Shown: positions 15,324 to 24,474, counted from the stretch's first letter. The stretch: 64,000 nucleotides of DNA from Angustibacter luteus (GCF_039541115.1 NZ_BAABFP010000002.1:558001-622000); one strand, 5' to 3'. The notes: generated from the sequence alone by a model not told the origin. Translations and numbers: made by a program.

Positions 15324-16691
15324 TCAGCCGAACATCTTGCCGGGGTTGAGGATGCCGAGCGGGTCCAGGGCGTCCTTGATGCGGCGGGTCACCTCGAGGA
15401 CCTCCGGGCCGAGCTGGGCGGCGAGGAACGGCGCCTTGACCGTGCCGACGCCGTGCTCGCCGGTCAACGTGCCGCCCAGCGAGAGGGCCAGCTCGACGAC
15501 GGCCGCGAACGCCGCCTCGGCCCGGACGACGGCGTCGGCGTCCTTCGGGTCGAAGGTGATCAGCGGGTGCAGGTTGCCGTCACCGGCGTGCCCGACGGTG
15601 GCGATCGTCGTCCGGTGCTGCTCGGCGATCCGCTCGACCCCGCCGACCAGCTCGGCGATCCGCGGGATCGGCACCCCGACGTCCTCGATCAGGGTCGTGC
15701 CGCGGTCGAAGAAGGCCGGGAAGGCCTCGCGCCGCGCCTGCATGAACATCTCGCCCTCGTCGGGGTCGTCGGTGACGGCGACGTACGTCGCGCCCTCGCC
15801 CTGGCAGATCGCCTCGATCGCCGCCATCTCGTCGACGCTGGCGGCCCCGGCGTCGCACTGCGCGAGCAGGGTCGCACCGGCGTCGACGTCCAAACCGCGC
15901 GGCTTGAAGGCCTCGACGGCGCGCACGGTGGTGCGGTCCATCAGCTCCAGACCGGCGGGCCGCCAGGCCGCGACGATCGCGCTGACCGCGCGTCCGGCCG
16001 ACTCGACGTCGGCGAACGTGGCGACCATCGTGCTGAACGGCGCGGGGGCCGGACGCAGCCGCACCGTGGCCCGGGTGATCACCCCGAGCGTGCCCTCCGA
16101 CCCCACGAACAACCGCTTGAGGTCGTAGCCGGCGACGTCCTTGATGGTGCGCCCGCCGAGGCGCAGCAGGGTGCCGTCGGCCAGCACCACGTCGCAGCCG
16201 AGCACGTAGTCGGTGGTGACGCCGTACTTCACGCAGCACAGGCCACCGGCGTTGGTGGCGAGGTTGCCGCCGATCGAGCAGAACTCGAAGGACGACGGGT
16301 CCGGCGGGTACCAGAGCCCGTGCTCGCGGGCGGCGCGCTTCAGGTCGCCGTTCAGGACGCCGGCGCCGACCACGGCGAGCATCGCGGGGCCGTCGATCTC
16401 GATGTCCCGCAACGCATCCAGGCTGAGCAGCAGGCAGCCCTCGGTGGCCGTCGCCCCACCGGACAGCCCACTGCCCGCCCCGCGCGGAACCACCGGGATC
16501 CGGTGCTCGCTGGCCAGCCGCAGCACCTGCTGGACGTCGTCCGTGCACGTCGCGCGGACCAGCGCCAGCGGCCAGCCGGGCCGCACGGTGTCGGCGCGGT
16601 CGCGCCGGTACGCGTCGACGACGTCCCGGTCCACCACGAGCGCGCCCGGCGGCAGCACCGCCGCGAGCTGGTCCAGGACGTCGTCGGCCAT
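15324..16691 (-). CDS. FAD-linked oxidase, GlcD/D-lactate dehydrogenase type
   Basis: 455 aa. The PCMH-type FAD domain has VVPRGAGSGLSGGATA (about 70-85) and SIGGNLATNAGGLCCVKYG. The C-terminal FAD-oxidase domain has TVGHAGDGNLHP and GTLTGEHGVGTVK. This is the glycolate oxidase subunit GlcD / D-2-hydroxyacid dehydrogenase family, which oxidises 2-hydroxyacids such as glycolate or D-lactate. No GlcE or GlcF subunit is adjacent, so a single-subunit dehydrogenase is likely. It is monocistronic by its -10 box and its 18-nt distance from pruA. Confidence 0.85.
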   Translation of the reverse strand: MADDVLDQLAAVLPPGALVVDRDVVDAYRRDRADTVRPGWPLALVRATCTDDVQQVLRLASEHRIPVVPRGAGSGLSGGATATEGCLLLSLDALRDIEIDGPAMLAVVGAGVLNGDLKRAAREHGLWYPPDPSSFEFCSIGGNLATNAGGLCCVKYGVTTDYVLGCDVVLADGTLLRLGGRTIKDVAGYDLKRLFVGSEGTLGVITRATVRLRPAPAPFSTMVATFADVESAGRAVSAIVAAWRPAGLELMDRTTVRAVEAFKPRGLDVDAGATLLAQCDAGAASVDEMAAIEAICQGEGATYVAVTDDPDEGEMFMQARREAFPAFFDRGTTLIEDVGVPIPRIAELVGGVERIAEQHRTTIATVGHAGDGNLHPLITFDPKDADAVVRAEAAFAAVVELALSLGGTLTGEHGVGTVKAPFLAAQLGPEVLEVTRRIKDALDPLGILNPGKMFG

Positions 16692-16697
16692 CAGTCC

Positions 16698-16703
16698 AAC
16701 CTA
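16698..16703 (-). promoter_or_regulatory. Putative -10 (TAGGTT) for the FAD oxidase gene
   Basis: TAGGTT on the minus strand, 6 nt from the ATG at 16691, sits in the short gap after pruA and would give the oxidase its own leaderless transcript. Confidence 0.45.
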
Positions 16704-16709
16704 GGCCGG

Positions 16710-18338
16710 TCAGGCCATGTGCGGGTAGCGGTGGTCCGTCGGCGGGTCGAAGGTCTCCTTGATCGAGCGCGTCGACGTCCAGCGCATCAGGTTCTGCATC
16801 GCGCCGGCCTTGTCGTTGGTGCCGGACGCCCGCGCCCCGCCGAACGGCTGCTGGCCGACGACCGCGCCGGTCGGCTTGTCGTTGACGTAGAAGTTGCCGG
16901 CGGCGTACCGCAACCGGGACCGGGCCGAGGCGATCGCGTGCCGGTCCTGGGCGATGATCGACCCGGTGAGCGCGTACGGCGACACCGACTCCATCTGGTC
17001 CAGCACCTTGTCGTACTGAGCGTCCGCGTACACGTGCACCGACAGGATCGGGCCGAAGTACTCGGTGGTGAAGATCTGGTCGGTCGGGTCGCTCGCCTCG
17101 AGCACCGTCGGGCGGACGAAGTAGCCCTCGCTGTCGTCGTAGGTGCCACCGGCCAGGACGGTGATGCCGGACGTCGCGTGCGCCCGGTCGATCGCTGCCT
17201 TGTGCTTCGCGAACGCCCGGTCGTCGATCACCGCGCCCATGAAGTTCGACAGGTCGGTGACCGGACCCATGGTGAGCGACTCGGTGAGCTCGACGAGGTC
17301 CTTCTTCAGCGTGCGCCACAGGCTGCGCGGCACGTAGGCGCGCGAGGCGGCGGAGCACTTCTGGCCCTGGAACTCGAACGCTCCGCGGACCATGGCGATC
17401 CGCAGCACGTCCACGTCCGCGCTGGGGTGGGCCAGGATGAAGTCCTTGCCGCCGGTCTCCCCCACGATCCGCGGGTAGCTGCGGTAGCCGGCGATGTTGG
17501 CGCCGACCTGCTGCCACAGGTGCTGGAACGTCGGCGTCGAGCCGGTGAAGTGGATGCCCGCGAGGTCCGGGTCCTTCAGCACGACCTCGGAGACCGCGAT
17601 GCCGTCGCCGGTCACCAGGTTGATCACTCCCGGCGGCAGGCCGGCCGCCTCGAGCAACCGCATCGTGTAGTGCGCGGCGAGCTGCTGGGTCGGCGAGGCC
17701 TTCCAGACGACCGTGTTGCCCATCAGGGCCGGCGCGGTCGGCAGGTTGGCGCCGATCGCGGTGAAGTTGAACGGCGTGATCGCGTAGACGAAGCCCTCGA
17801 GCGGGCGGTGGTCCAGCCGGTTCCAGATGCCCTTGCTGTTGGCCATCGGCTGCTCCTCGAGCAGCTGGCGACCGAACGCCACGTTGAACCGCCAGAAGTC
17901 GATGAGCTCGCAGGCGGCGTCGATCTCGGCCTGCACCACGGTCTTGGACTGGCCGAGCATGGTCGCCGCGTTCAGCGTCTGGCGCCACGGGCCGGACAGC
18001 AGCTCGGCGGCCTTGAGGAAGACCGCGGCGCGCTCGTCGTACGGCAGGTCGCGCCAGGCCGGGGCCGCCTTCTTGGCCGCCTCCACGGCGGCCCGGGCGT
18101 CGACCTGCGTCGCGTGCTTGAAGACGCCGAGGGTCTTGCGGTGCGCGTGCGGCTGGACGACGCGGGTCCGACGCCCACCGCCCATCCGCTGCTCGCCGCC
18201 GATCGTCATCGTCAGGTCGATCGACTCACCGCCCAGCTGGGCCAGCTTCGCCTCGACCTCGGCGCGCTCTGCGCTGCCCGGCGCGTAGTCCAGCACCGGC
18301 TCGTTGACGGGGGTGGGCACGGTCGTGCGCGCGTCCAT
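16710..18338 (-). CDS. pruA: L-glutamate gamma-semialdehyde (1-pyrroline-5-carboxylate) dehydrogenase
   Basis: 542 aa aldehyde dehydrogenase of the PruA group: it oxidises glutamate semialdehyde from proline breakdown to glutamate with NAD. Visible hallmarks are the NAD-binding NLVTGDG and FTGST, the general base Glu in VGETGGKDF, the catalytic Cys in GQKCSAASR and the C-terminal QQPFGGARASGTNDKAG. The start MDARTTVPTP matches the family, with GAGGAG upstream. The proline dehydrogenase gene, often next to pruA in actinobacteria, is not adjacent here. Confidence 0.93.
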   Translation of the reverse strand: MDARTTVPTPVNEPVLDYAPGSAERAEVEAKLAQLGGESIDLTMTIGGEQRMGGGRRTRVVQPHAHRKTLGVFKHATQVDARAAVEAAKKAAPAWRDLPYDERAAVFLKAAELLSGPWRQTLNAATMLGQSKTVVQAEIDAACELIDFWRFNVAFGRQLLEEQPMANSKGIWNRLDHRPLEGFVYAITPFNFTAIGANLPTAPALMGNTVVWKASPTQQLAAHYTMRLLEAAGLPPGVINLVTGDGIAVSEVVLKDPDLAGIHFTGSTPTFQHLWQQVGANIAGYRSYPRIVGETGGKDFILAHPSADVDVLRIAMVRGAFEFQGQKCSAASRAYVPRSLWRTLKKDLVELTESLTMGPVTDLSNFMGAVIDDRAFAKHKAAIDRAHATSGITVLAGGTYDDSEGYFVRPTVLEASDPTDQIFTTEYFGPILSVHVYADAQYDKVLDQMESVSPYALTGSIIAQDRHAIASARSRLRYAAGNFYVNDKPTGAVVGQQPFGGARASGTNDKAGAMQNLMRWTSTRSIKETFDPPTDHRYPHMA

Positions 18339-18393
18339 GATGGGTGCTCCTCGGCTGTCTCGTCGTTGAGGGATGGCCTCGCCGCCCAGCATG

Positions 18394-21300
18394 TCACGCG
18401 CTCAGCGGGCCAGCTCCACGACGTCGGCCGAGGATCCGGACGGCCACTCCCACCGCCGCCACGAGCAGGCCGGCGACCGCTGCGACGGCCGGCAGCGAGG
18501 TGGGGATACCCAGGTACACGGTGATGCCCAGGATGCGCGACAGTCCCCACGGCAGCAACGCCATCTGGTCGTTCCACACGGTCAGCGCCCGCTCGAGACC
18601 GATCGCGGCGACGGCTCCGGCCACCACCGCGAGGGTGAGCCCGGCGGCGGCGGCGACGGTGCCGCCCGCACCGCCGCGCAGCAGTCCGTACCGGTGTCGC
18701 AGCACCGTCGCGGCGACCACGAACACCCAGCAGAACGCGGCGAACGCGACCGTGACGTAGGCGAACCGGGAGACCGGGTCGGTCCAGAAGCCGAACCAGT
18801 AGCGCCCCGGCCCCCGGACCGCCAGGGCCGCCAGCAGCAGCACCGTGCGCAGCACCGCGACGCCGCCCAGGGCCGCCCACAGGTGGAACGGGTCGCGCCC
18901 GCGCACCGCCCAGCGCAGGAGCGCCGCGAACAGCGACCAGGCGCCCAGGGTCACCACCAGGTGGGCCGGGGCGGCGAACCAGGTGAAGGCCGTCCGGCTC
19001 AGCACCAGGGCCGCAGCCGGCAGCGCCCACACCAGCACCCGGTCGACCCGGCCCGGCGGCGACGGCAGAGCGGCCAGTCGCCACGGACGGGTCACGGTGA
19101 CGAACAGGGCCCGCAACGCGACGGCGCCCGGCGCCTGACCGCGCCGGAGCACCCGCTGCCCGACGGGCGATCCCAGACCCAGCGCCAGCAGCAGCAGGAC
19201 GAGCAGACCCCGGGCGGTCCAGGCCATGGCCAGGTCCCGGTCGGCCCGCTCGCTGCCCAGGTCGGCGGCCGTGAAGTTGTACGCCGGCAGGTCGACGTCG
19301 CCCTGGTAGCGGGCGACGTGCTGGGCCCGGGCCGCCCGGTAGCGCCGCTCCGCGGCCCGCCACTGGCGGTAGGCGGTCGCGCTCCCGGTGTCCAGCCACT
19401 GCGCGTGGCGCAGCACCGTCGTCCGGTATGCGGCCAGCGTGCGGAGCAGGTCGGTCTCGTAGTCGAGGGAGTCGACCATCGACCGGTACAGCTCCGGGGA
19501 GTGCCACGTGGCGGGGTCGGTACCGGCCACCTGGTCGCGCATCGCGGCAGCGGTGTCCGCGGCCCGCTCGCCGTCGGCGATGGCCGACTCGAGGTCGTCG
19601 CGGCTGACCGCGTAGATGCTGTCCAGCGCGGCCGAGTCGCCGGTCACGATGTCCCACTCGAAGATCCACATCATCGGCGGCGGTGCCAGCCCGAGGGCCT
19701 TGACGCTCTTGTCGGCGTACGGGCCGATGTACAACCCCCGCGTGATCGCCTCGCGCGAGCGGGCCAGCGCCGCGCTGACGGCCGCCGCCGTCGCCGGGTC
19801 GGCCGACAGCACCTGCCGGACCCAGTCCGCGGTGATCTGGGCCGGGTCCGCTGCGGGGTTCCAGGCCAGCCGGGCGACGCCGTACGAGTTGAGGTCGTAG
19901 AGCTGCCAGAAGCCGGTGCGCAGGTACAACGTCATCGGCCCGGCGCGCAGCGGGCCGCCGTCCTGGGTCCAGTTCCAGACGCCTTCCACGTGCGGGTTGG
20001 CGTCCAGGAAGTGCTGCAACGCCTGCTGGTCCTCGGCCACCAGGTCGTTGGGGAGGGCGCCGAACCCCTCGAACTCGCGCCGCGCCTGGAACTCGACGAT
20101 GCGGCGTTGGGCGCCGAGGTCCAGCGTGGGGTTGAGCGGCAGGTGGCTGTAGAAGTCCCCCATCGTGTACTTGGTGGAGACCACGAGGTGCGGGTCGTCG
20201 ATCCCACCCAGGACCGCCTCGTACGAGCGGGGGTTGGTGTGCAGGTCGCCCACCGCACCGACGCCGACGGTCCAGCTGCGGAAGATCAGGTCGCGGTCGT
20301 ACGTCCCGGCGGTCTGCAGCAGCGCCTCCAGCATCGCCCGGACCGAGGCCGCGCTGGTCACCGCGAGCCGGGACGAGTAGTCCCAGCCCGCCTGGTACAC
20401 CGCGCCGCCCTCGCCGATCCGCACCATCAGCCCGGCCACGAACGGCATCTGCTCGAAGAGCTCCGACAGGCCGGCCTGGTAGACCGACCACAGCGCCGGG
20501 TCCTCCACGTCCAAACCACCGACCGTGCGGTCCAGGTACGCCTCGAGCGGCGGCGAGACCGCGAGCATGTCGGTCATCAGGTACACCCGCATGCCCATGT
20601 CGTGCGCGTACTGGAACACGGGCCCGAAGGCGGCGACCATGGCCCGGGCGCGCTCGACGTGCGAGTCACCGGCCGGGTAGACGTCGTGGCCGTCGCCCAC
20701 GCCGCTGAACGTGACGTACTCGAGGAACCCGGGGACGACCACGCCGTTGTAGCCCTGGCGCAGCGCGTGCTGGACCAGCTGGCGGAACTGCCCATCGATC
20801 CGCGCGACGGCCGCCGCGTCCACCCAGGGCGCCCGCGGGAGTACCGCCCCGGCGACGACGTCGGTGTTCAAGGAGTAGTCCGTGCCCGCGGCGAAGGCGG
20901 CCGGGTCGGCCTCGCGACCCACCGAGCCCGAGTCGACCAGGCGCATCCCGAGCCGGGGACCCTGCACCACCCCGTTCGTGGCGGCGGTGACGACGGCTGC
21001 GCTCGACCGGATCCGGTCGGCCACGGCGTACAGGCCCGCGGCGGCACCGGCCGGGTCGGCCGCCTCGAGGACGTACCGGCCCTGGTCCTCGCTGACCCGG
21101 AACGACTCCGACCCGGCACCGACGGCCGCTCCCAGCTGGACGACGAGGTCGGCGCCCGCCGGATCGTTGGTGCTGACGGTGGGGGCGGGCAGACCCCGCG
21201 CGGTGAGGGCGTCCGAGACCGCAGTGGCGGCCAGGACGACCCGCTCCCCCGCCGGGATCACGATCCGGGTGATCCGCGGTGCCGGGACCGGCGGCGTCAC

Positions 21301-21447
21301 GTCGCGGGTCAGCGACACCGGCGCCGGCGTGGAGGACGGGGTGAAGCTGAGGCCGAGCGCCTGCCCGAGCCCAGCGGCGACGACAGCACCAAGGAGCAGC
21401 ACGACGAGTGCCGCCACGAGCGACGGCCAGGCCCGAGGTGCCGGCAC
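18394..21447 (-). CDS. Membrane-embedded GH67-like (alpha-glucuronidase-like) glycosidase
   Basis: 1017 aa. One N-terminal helix (about 9-32) is followed by a small alpha/beta domain (60-150), a TIM-barrel-like catalytic region (160-560), a helical region (to about 725) and about eight membrane helices (735-1010). Segments align by eye with GH67 alpha-glucuronidases: GLMVRIGEGG, then YDRDLIFRSWT, then LVVSTKYTMGDF and VEFQARREFEG. The three GH67 carboxylates (general acid and two bases) appear conserved as E346, D431 and E458. The catalytic part should face outside. Family GH67 enzymes I know are soluble, so the polytopic C-terminus is unusual. It is the last gene of an operon with lipid-acting enzymes. 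Confidence 0.7.
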   Translation of the reverse strand: MPAPRAWPSLVAALVVLLLGAVVAAGLGQALGLSFTPSSTPAPVSLTRDVTPPVPAPRITRIVIPAGERVVLAATAVSDALTARGLPAPTVSTNDPAGADLVVQLGAAVGAGSESFRVSEDQGRYVLEAADPAGAAAGLYAVADRIRSSAAVVTAATNGVVQGPRLGMRLVDSGSVGREADPAAFAAGTDYSLNTDVVAGAVLPRAPWVDAAAVARIDGQFRQLVQHALRQGYNGVVVPGFLEYVTFSGVGDGHDVYPAGDSHVERARAMVAAFGPVFQYAHDMGMRVYLMTDMLAVSPPLEAYLDRTVGGLDVEDPALWSVYQAGLSELFEQMPFVAGLMVRIGEGGAVYQAGWDYSSRLAVTSAASVRAMLEALLQTAGTYDRDLIFRSWTVGVGAVGDLHTNPRSYEAVLGGIDDPHLVVSTKYTMGDFYSHLPLNPTLDLGAQRRIVEFQARREFEGFGALPNDLVAEDQQALQHFLDANPHVEGVWNWTQDGGPLRAGPMTLYLRTGFWQLYDLNSYGVARLAWNPAADPAQITADWVRQVLSADPATAAAVSAALARSREAITRGLYIGPYADKSVKALGLAPPPMMWIFEWDIVTGDSAALDSIYAVSRDDLESAIADGERAADTAAAMRDQVAGTDPATWHSPELYRSMVDSLDYETDLLRTLAAYRTTVLRHAQWLDTGSATAYRQWRAAERRYRAARAQHVARYQGDVDLPAYNFTAADLGSERADRDLAMAWTARGLLVLLLLALGLGSPVGQRVLRRGQAPGAVALRALFVTVTRPWRLAALPSPPGRVDRVLVWALPAAALVLSRTAFTWFAAPAHLVVTLGAWSLFAALLRWAVRGRDPFHLWAALGGVAVLRTVLLLAALAVRGPGRYWFGFWTDPVSRFAYVTVAFAAFCWVFVVAATVLRHRYGLLRGGAGGTVAAAAGLTLAVVAGAVAAIGLERALTVWNDQMALLPWGLSRILGITVYLGIPTSLPAVAAVAGLLVAAVGVAVRILGRRRGAGPLSA

Positions 21448-21465
21448 CGCGCTACGTCTTTCGGG

Positions 21466-21963
21466 TCAACGTCGATGACCGAGCTCGAGGACGTCGTCCA
21501 GCTCGCTGACGTCGTACCAGAGCAGCTCGTACCCCGCCGCCTGGTCGACGGTGAACTGCGCGTCGTCGTCTCCGGCATCGGCCGCGTCCAACGCCTCGAC
21601 CGCCTGCCGCACGTCGGCTTCGGCCTCCGCGTCGTCCACGTGCAGGCTGGCGACGGCGGACACCAGGACGTCCACCGAGACGGACACCGCCGACCGACCG
21701 CCGTCGTGCGGGCGGACCGCCGCGTCCGGGACGTCGGCCGCGACCACCACGCGCTTGCGCACCGCCGCCGGGTCGGCCCGGAGCAGCGCCAGGCTGGCCC
21801 GCGCGGCCTCGTCGTTCGCGGCGTACTCGAGCTCGTCGGCGTCGCCGTCGGCGTACCACTCGCGCAGCTCGCCGGTCACCGCGTGCGCGGCGACGGGTGC
21901 CGGGAAACCGTTGCCGCGCAACGCCTGCAGCCCCACCAGCGTGGTCGGGACGTAGATCCGCAT
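21466..21963 (-). CDS. DUF6912 family protein
   Basis: 165 aa, cytosolic, starting MRIYVPTTLVGLQALRGNG and very acidic towards the end. The start and the paired short repeats of alpha/beta character fit the actinobacterial DUF6912 family, as I recall it. No function is known to me. The ATG overlaps the stop of the patatin gene by 1 nt (TGATG) and the GH67-like gene follows after 18 nt, so all are in one transcript. Confidence 0.7.
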   Translation of the reverse strand: MRIYVPTTLVGLQALRGNGFPAPVAAHAVTGELREWYADGDADELEYAANDEAARASLALLRADPAAVRKRVVVAADVPDAAVRPHDGGRSAVSVSVDVLVSAVASLHVDDAEAEADVRQAVEALDAADAGDDDAQFTVDQAAGYELLWYDVSELDDVLELGHRR

Positions 21964-23027
21964 CAGTCGCCGACCGCCCGCCGGGTCACCTGGGCGGGCG
22001 CGTGCTCGGACGTCGACTCGCCGTCCAGGTCGGCGGTGTCGCCGGCCGACTGCTGGGCCGCGCTGAGCCGCTCGGGCAGCGCCTCCAACGACTCCGGGTC
22101 GTTCAACGCCTCGGCGGACGTCCGCAGCGACGTCTCCAGGACGGCGCGGCGCCGGCCGACGTCCATCAGGTTGCCGCCGATGGCCTCGAGGTCCTCCGGG
22201 CCCGGGCCGATCACGGTGACCTCCGCGCCGCCGGCGTGCACCTTGGCCACCTCGCGCAGGCACCGCCGGGTGACCCGCACCCGCCACTGCCGTTCCAGCC
22301 GGGTGGCCAGCGCCTCCGGCGAGTCCATCAGGAAGCTCACGGACGGCGCGATGACCCACACCTCGTCGAGCCCGGTCCCGGCCAGCAGGTCGACGCTCGT
22401 CGAGGAGCAGGCCCCGCCGTCCACGTACCGGTCCTCACCGATCCGCACCGGGCTGTACCAGCCGGGGATCGCGCAGGACGCCATGACCGCGTCGGCCAGA
22501 TCGGCCTCGGGGGCACCGTCCCGACCGAAGGCGACCCGGCGTCCGGTCTCGTAGTCCATGGTCACCACCTGCAGGCCAGACCGCGGCACCCAGCCGGACG
22601 GTACGACGTGCCGCAGCATCGCACCCACGCTGTCCAGCGAGCCGCGGCCCTCGGGCAGCAGCGCCGACAGGACCGCGGTCGGCGGGAGCCGCCGCAGGTG
22701 GCCCACGTTGCGGGCGATCAGTCCCGCGGACCCCAGCCCGGCCTTCGGCCGCGGTGGCCGCCCGCCCCCCGTCGCGGTCTCGTAGTCCCAGCTGAACCCA
22801 AGGAGCGGTCCCGTGGTCAGCTCCTCCCCGACCTGGTGGGTGCGCAGCTCCGCCACACTCACCCCGGCGGCCAGCAGCGATCCGATGACCGACCCCGCCG
22901 ACGTCCCCACGATGGCCTCGCACTCGCGCAGGTCCACGTCCAGGTGCTGCTCCAGCGCGCTCAGCGCCCCCACCATCCAGGCGGCGCCCAGGACCCCACC
23001 ACCGCCCAGGACCAGCCCGCGCCTCAT
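21963..23027 (-). CDS. Patatin-like phospholipase
   Basis: 354 aa. It has a complete Ser-Asp dyad: oxyanion loop GGGGVLGAAW at residues 7-16, nucleophile in GTSAG (about 41-45) and the Asp in VDGGACSS (about 195). The family hydrolyses acyl ester bonds of phospholipids or glycerolipids. There is no signal peptide, so it is cytosolic or membrane-peripheral. The C-terminal 60 residues are disordered and Ser/Glu rich. The ATG sits in an ATGA overlap with the stop of the WS/DGAT gene, implying coupled translation of an acyltransferase and a lipase. Confidence 0.88.
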   Translation of the reverse strand: MRRGLVLGGGGVLGAAWMVGALSALEQHLDVDLRECEAIVGTSAGSVIGSLLAAGVSVAELRTHQVGEELTTGPLLGFSWDYETATGGGRPPRPKAGLGSAGLIARNVGHLRRLPPTAVLSALLPEGRGSLDSVGAMLRHVVPSGWVPRSGLQVVTMDYETGRRVAFGRDGAPEADLADAVMASCAIPGWYSPVRIGEDRYVDGGACSSTSVDLLAGTGLDEVWVIAPSVSFLMDSPEALATRLERQWRVRVTRRCLREVAKVHAGGAEVTVIGPGPEDLEAIGGNLMDVGRRRAVLETSLRTSAEALNDPESLEALPERLSAAQQSAGDTADLDGESTSEHAPAQVTRRAVGD

Positions 23028-24442
23028 CGAGCGGTGTCCCGCAGCTCGGCGAGCGCGTCCACCAGGCACTGGGCCAGCACGTCCACGTCCGGCATCGCGT
23101 CCCGGTCGCCGTTGACGCCGTAGTAGACGCCGCCGTCGTAGGAGGTCAGGCCGATGCTGACGGCCTGGCGCTTGGCCAGCGGCATCACGGGGTAGCTGGC
23201 CAGCATCCGCGCGCCGGCCGCGTACAGCGGGTGCTGCGGTCCGGGGACGTTGGTGACCATGAGGTTGAAGACCCGCCGGGACGCCGCGCTGGCCACCCGG
23301 GCGCCGAGGGAGTGCAAGGTGGGCGGGGCGAAGCCGGCGATGCCGACCAGGGTGTCCGCGCTGACCGCGTCACCGACCTCCGCCTGGGCCCGCATCGAGT
23401 ACGAGATCTGGTGCAGGCGGACCGCCGGGTTCGGCTCCCCCACCGGCAGGTCGACCACGAACGCCTTGACCCGGCTGCCCGTGCGCGGGGTCATCTCCTC
23501 CTCGTCGGCCCGGACGCTGACCGGGACGAGCGCGCGCACCACGGTCGCCGGGACGACGGGCTCGCCCCGGGTCAGCAGCCACGCGCGCAGGGCGCCGGCG
23601 ACGGTGGCCAGGACGACGTCGTTGACGGTGATCTCACCCCGCCCGCGCCGGCTGTGCCGGGTGCGCACCTTGCGGTGGTCCTCCAGGGACGTCGCGACCA
23701 TGGCCCAGCGACGCTGCTCGCCGATGTCCACGTTGAGCGGGCTGGTCGGGGCCGGGCGGGCGGCGGTGCGCGCCGCGGCGGACAGCAGGTGCCCGACCTG
23801 GCCGAGCACCCGCCCGGCGCTGGCCCGCAGGTCGTGCGCACCGCCCTCGAACGCCTCGATCGCCGCGCCAGGACTGCGCACGGCGTCGGCGACCGCCGAG
23901 ACCACGAGCTCGGCGTCGGTCGGCTCCTTGGACGGCTGCCAGGTGTCGGCCGCGGGCTCGGGGGTGGCCGCGCTCGCGTCCAGGATGACCTGGGAGATGT
24001 CGACGGCACTGATCCCGTCGACCAGCGCCTGGTGGGTCTTGGTGAGCAGCGCGAAGCGGCCCTTGTCCAGGCCCTCGACGAGGTAGACCTCCCACAGCGG
24101 TCGCGCCCGGTCGAGCGGACGCGACTGCACCCGGGCCACGAGCTCGCTGAGCTGCTCGTCCGAGCCCGGCCGCGGCAGCCCTGACCGGCGCACGTGGTAC
24201 GTCAGGTCGAAGGCCTCGTCGTCCACCCAGACCGGGTTGGCGAGGCGGCCGGGGACGGTCCGGATCCGCTGGCGGTAGCGCGGCACGTAGGCGATCCGCG
24301 CCGCGACCAGGCGCAGCAGCCGGTCGTAGTCGAAGCCGTCGTCCGGTGGCGTGAAGATCGCCACCGAGCCGACGTGCATCGCCGTCGTCGGTTCCTCCAG
24401 GTAGAGGAACGACGCGTCGAGGGCGCTCAGCCGGTCCGGCAC
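23024..24442 (-). CDS. WS/DGAT wax ester synthase/diacylglycerol acyltransferase-family protein
   Basis: 472 aa with the two-domain WS/DGAT layout: N-terminal RLSALDASFLYLEEPTTAMHVG, an acyltransferase motif at residues 137-143, the NDVVLATVAGALRAWL helix and the C-terminal NVPGPQHPLY. These enzymes join acyl-CoA to long alcohols or diacylglycerol at the inner membrane. The HHxxxDG catalytic motif reads HQALVDG, with Gln at the second (catalytic) His position, so activity is uncertain. It is first in a four-gene operon with a patatin lipase, a DUF6912 protein and a GH67-like protein. The GTG start follows CACGAT at 6 nt. Confidence 0.88.
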   Translation of the reverse strand: MPDRLSALDASFLYLEEPTTAMHVGSVAIFTPPDDGFDYDRLLRLVAARIAYVPRYRQRIRTVPGRLANPVWVDDEAFDLTYHVRRSGLPRPGSDEQLSELVARVQSRPLDRARPLWEVYLVEGLDKGRFALLTKTHQALVDGISAVDISQVILDASAATPEPAADTWQPSKEPTDAELVVSAVADAVRSPGAAIEAFEGGAHDLRASAGRVLGQVGHLLSAAARTAARPAPTSPLNVDIGEQRRWAMVATSLEDHRKVRTRHSRRGRGEITVNDVVLATVAGALRAWLLTRGEPVVPATVVRALVPVSVRADEEEMTPRTGSRVKAFVVDLPVGEPNPAVRLHQISYSMRAQAEVGDAVSADTLVGIAGFAPPTLHSLGARVASAASRRVFNLMVTNVPGPQHPLYAAGARMLASYPVMPLAKRQAVSIGLTSYDGGVYYGVNGDRDAMPDVDVLAQCLVDALAELRDTAR

Positions 24443-24448
24443 CCACTC

Positions 24449-24454
24449 ATCGTG
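24449..24454 (-). promoter_or_regulatory. Putative -10 (CACGAT) for the lipid/glycosidase operon
   Basis: CACGAT lies 6 nt before the GTG of the WS/DGAT gene and 15 nt from the -10 of the divergent cupredoxin lipoprotein gene, so the two promoters are nearly overlapping. Confidence 0.4.
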
Positions 24455-24468
24455 CCACTAGCGACACC

Positions 24469-24474
24469 TACACT
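24469..24474 (+). promoter_or_regulatory. Putative -10 (TACACT) for the cupredoxin lipoprotein gene
   Basis: TACACT, then GCTGGT, then ATG at 24481: a 6-nt gap and no ribosome binding site. Confidence 0.45.

Noticed and set aside
15258-18524. A 1088-aa plus-strand open frame opposite pruA and the FAD oxidase
   Set aside because: Both minus-strand genes have full catalytic motifs; the plus frame is a low-complexity shadow.
18373-22554. A 1393-aa plus-strand open frame opposite the GH67-like operon
   Set aside because: Composition is Arg/Gln/His/Gly-rich with no recognisable fold, and it mirrors the third-codon-position bias of the minus-strand genes.
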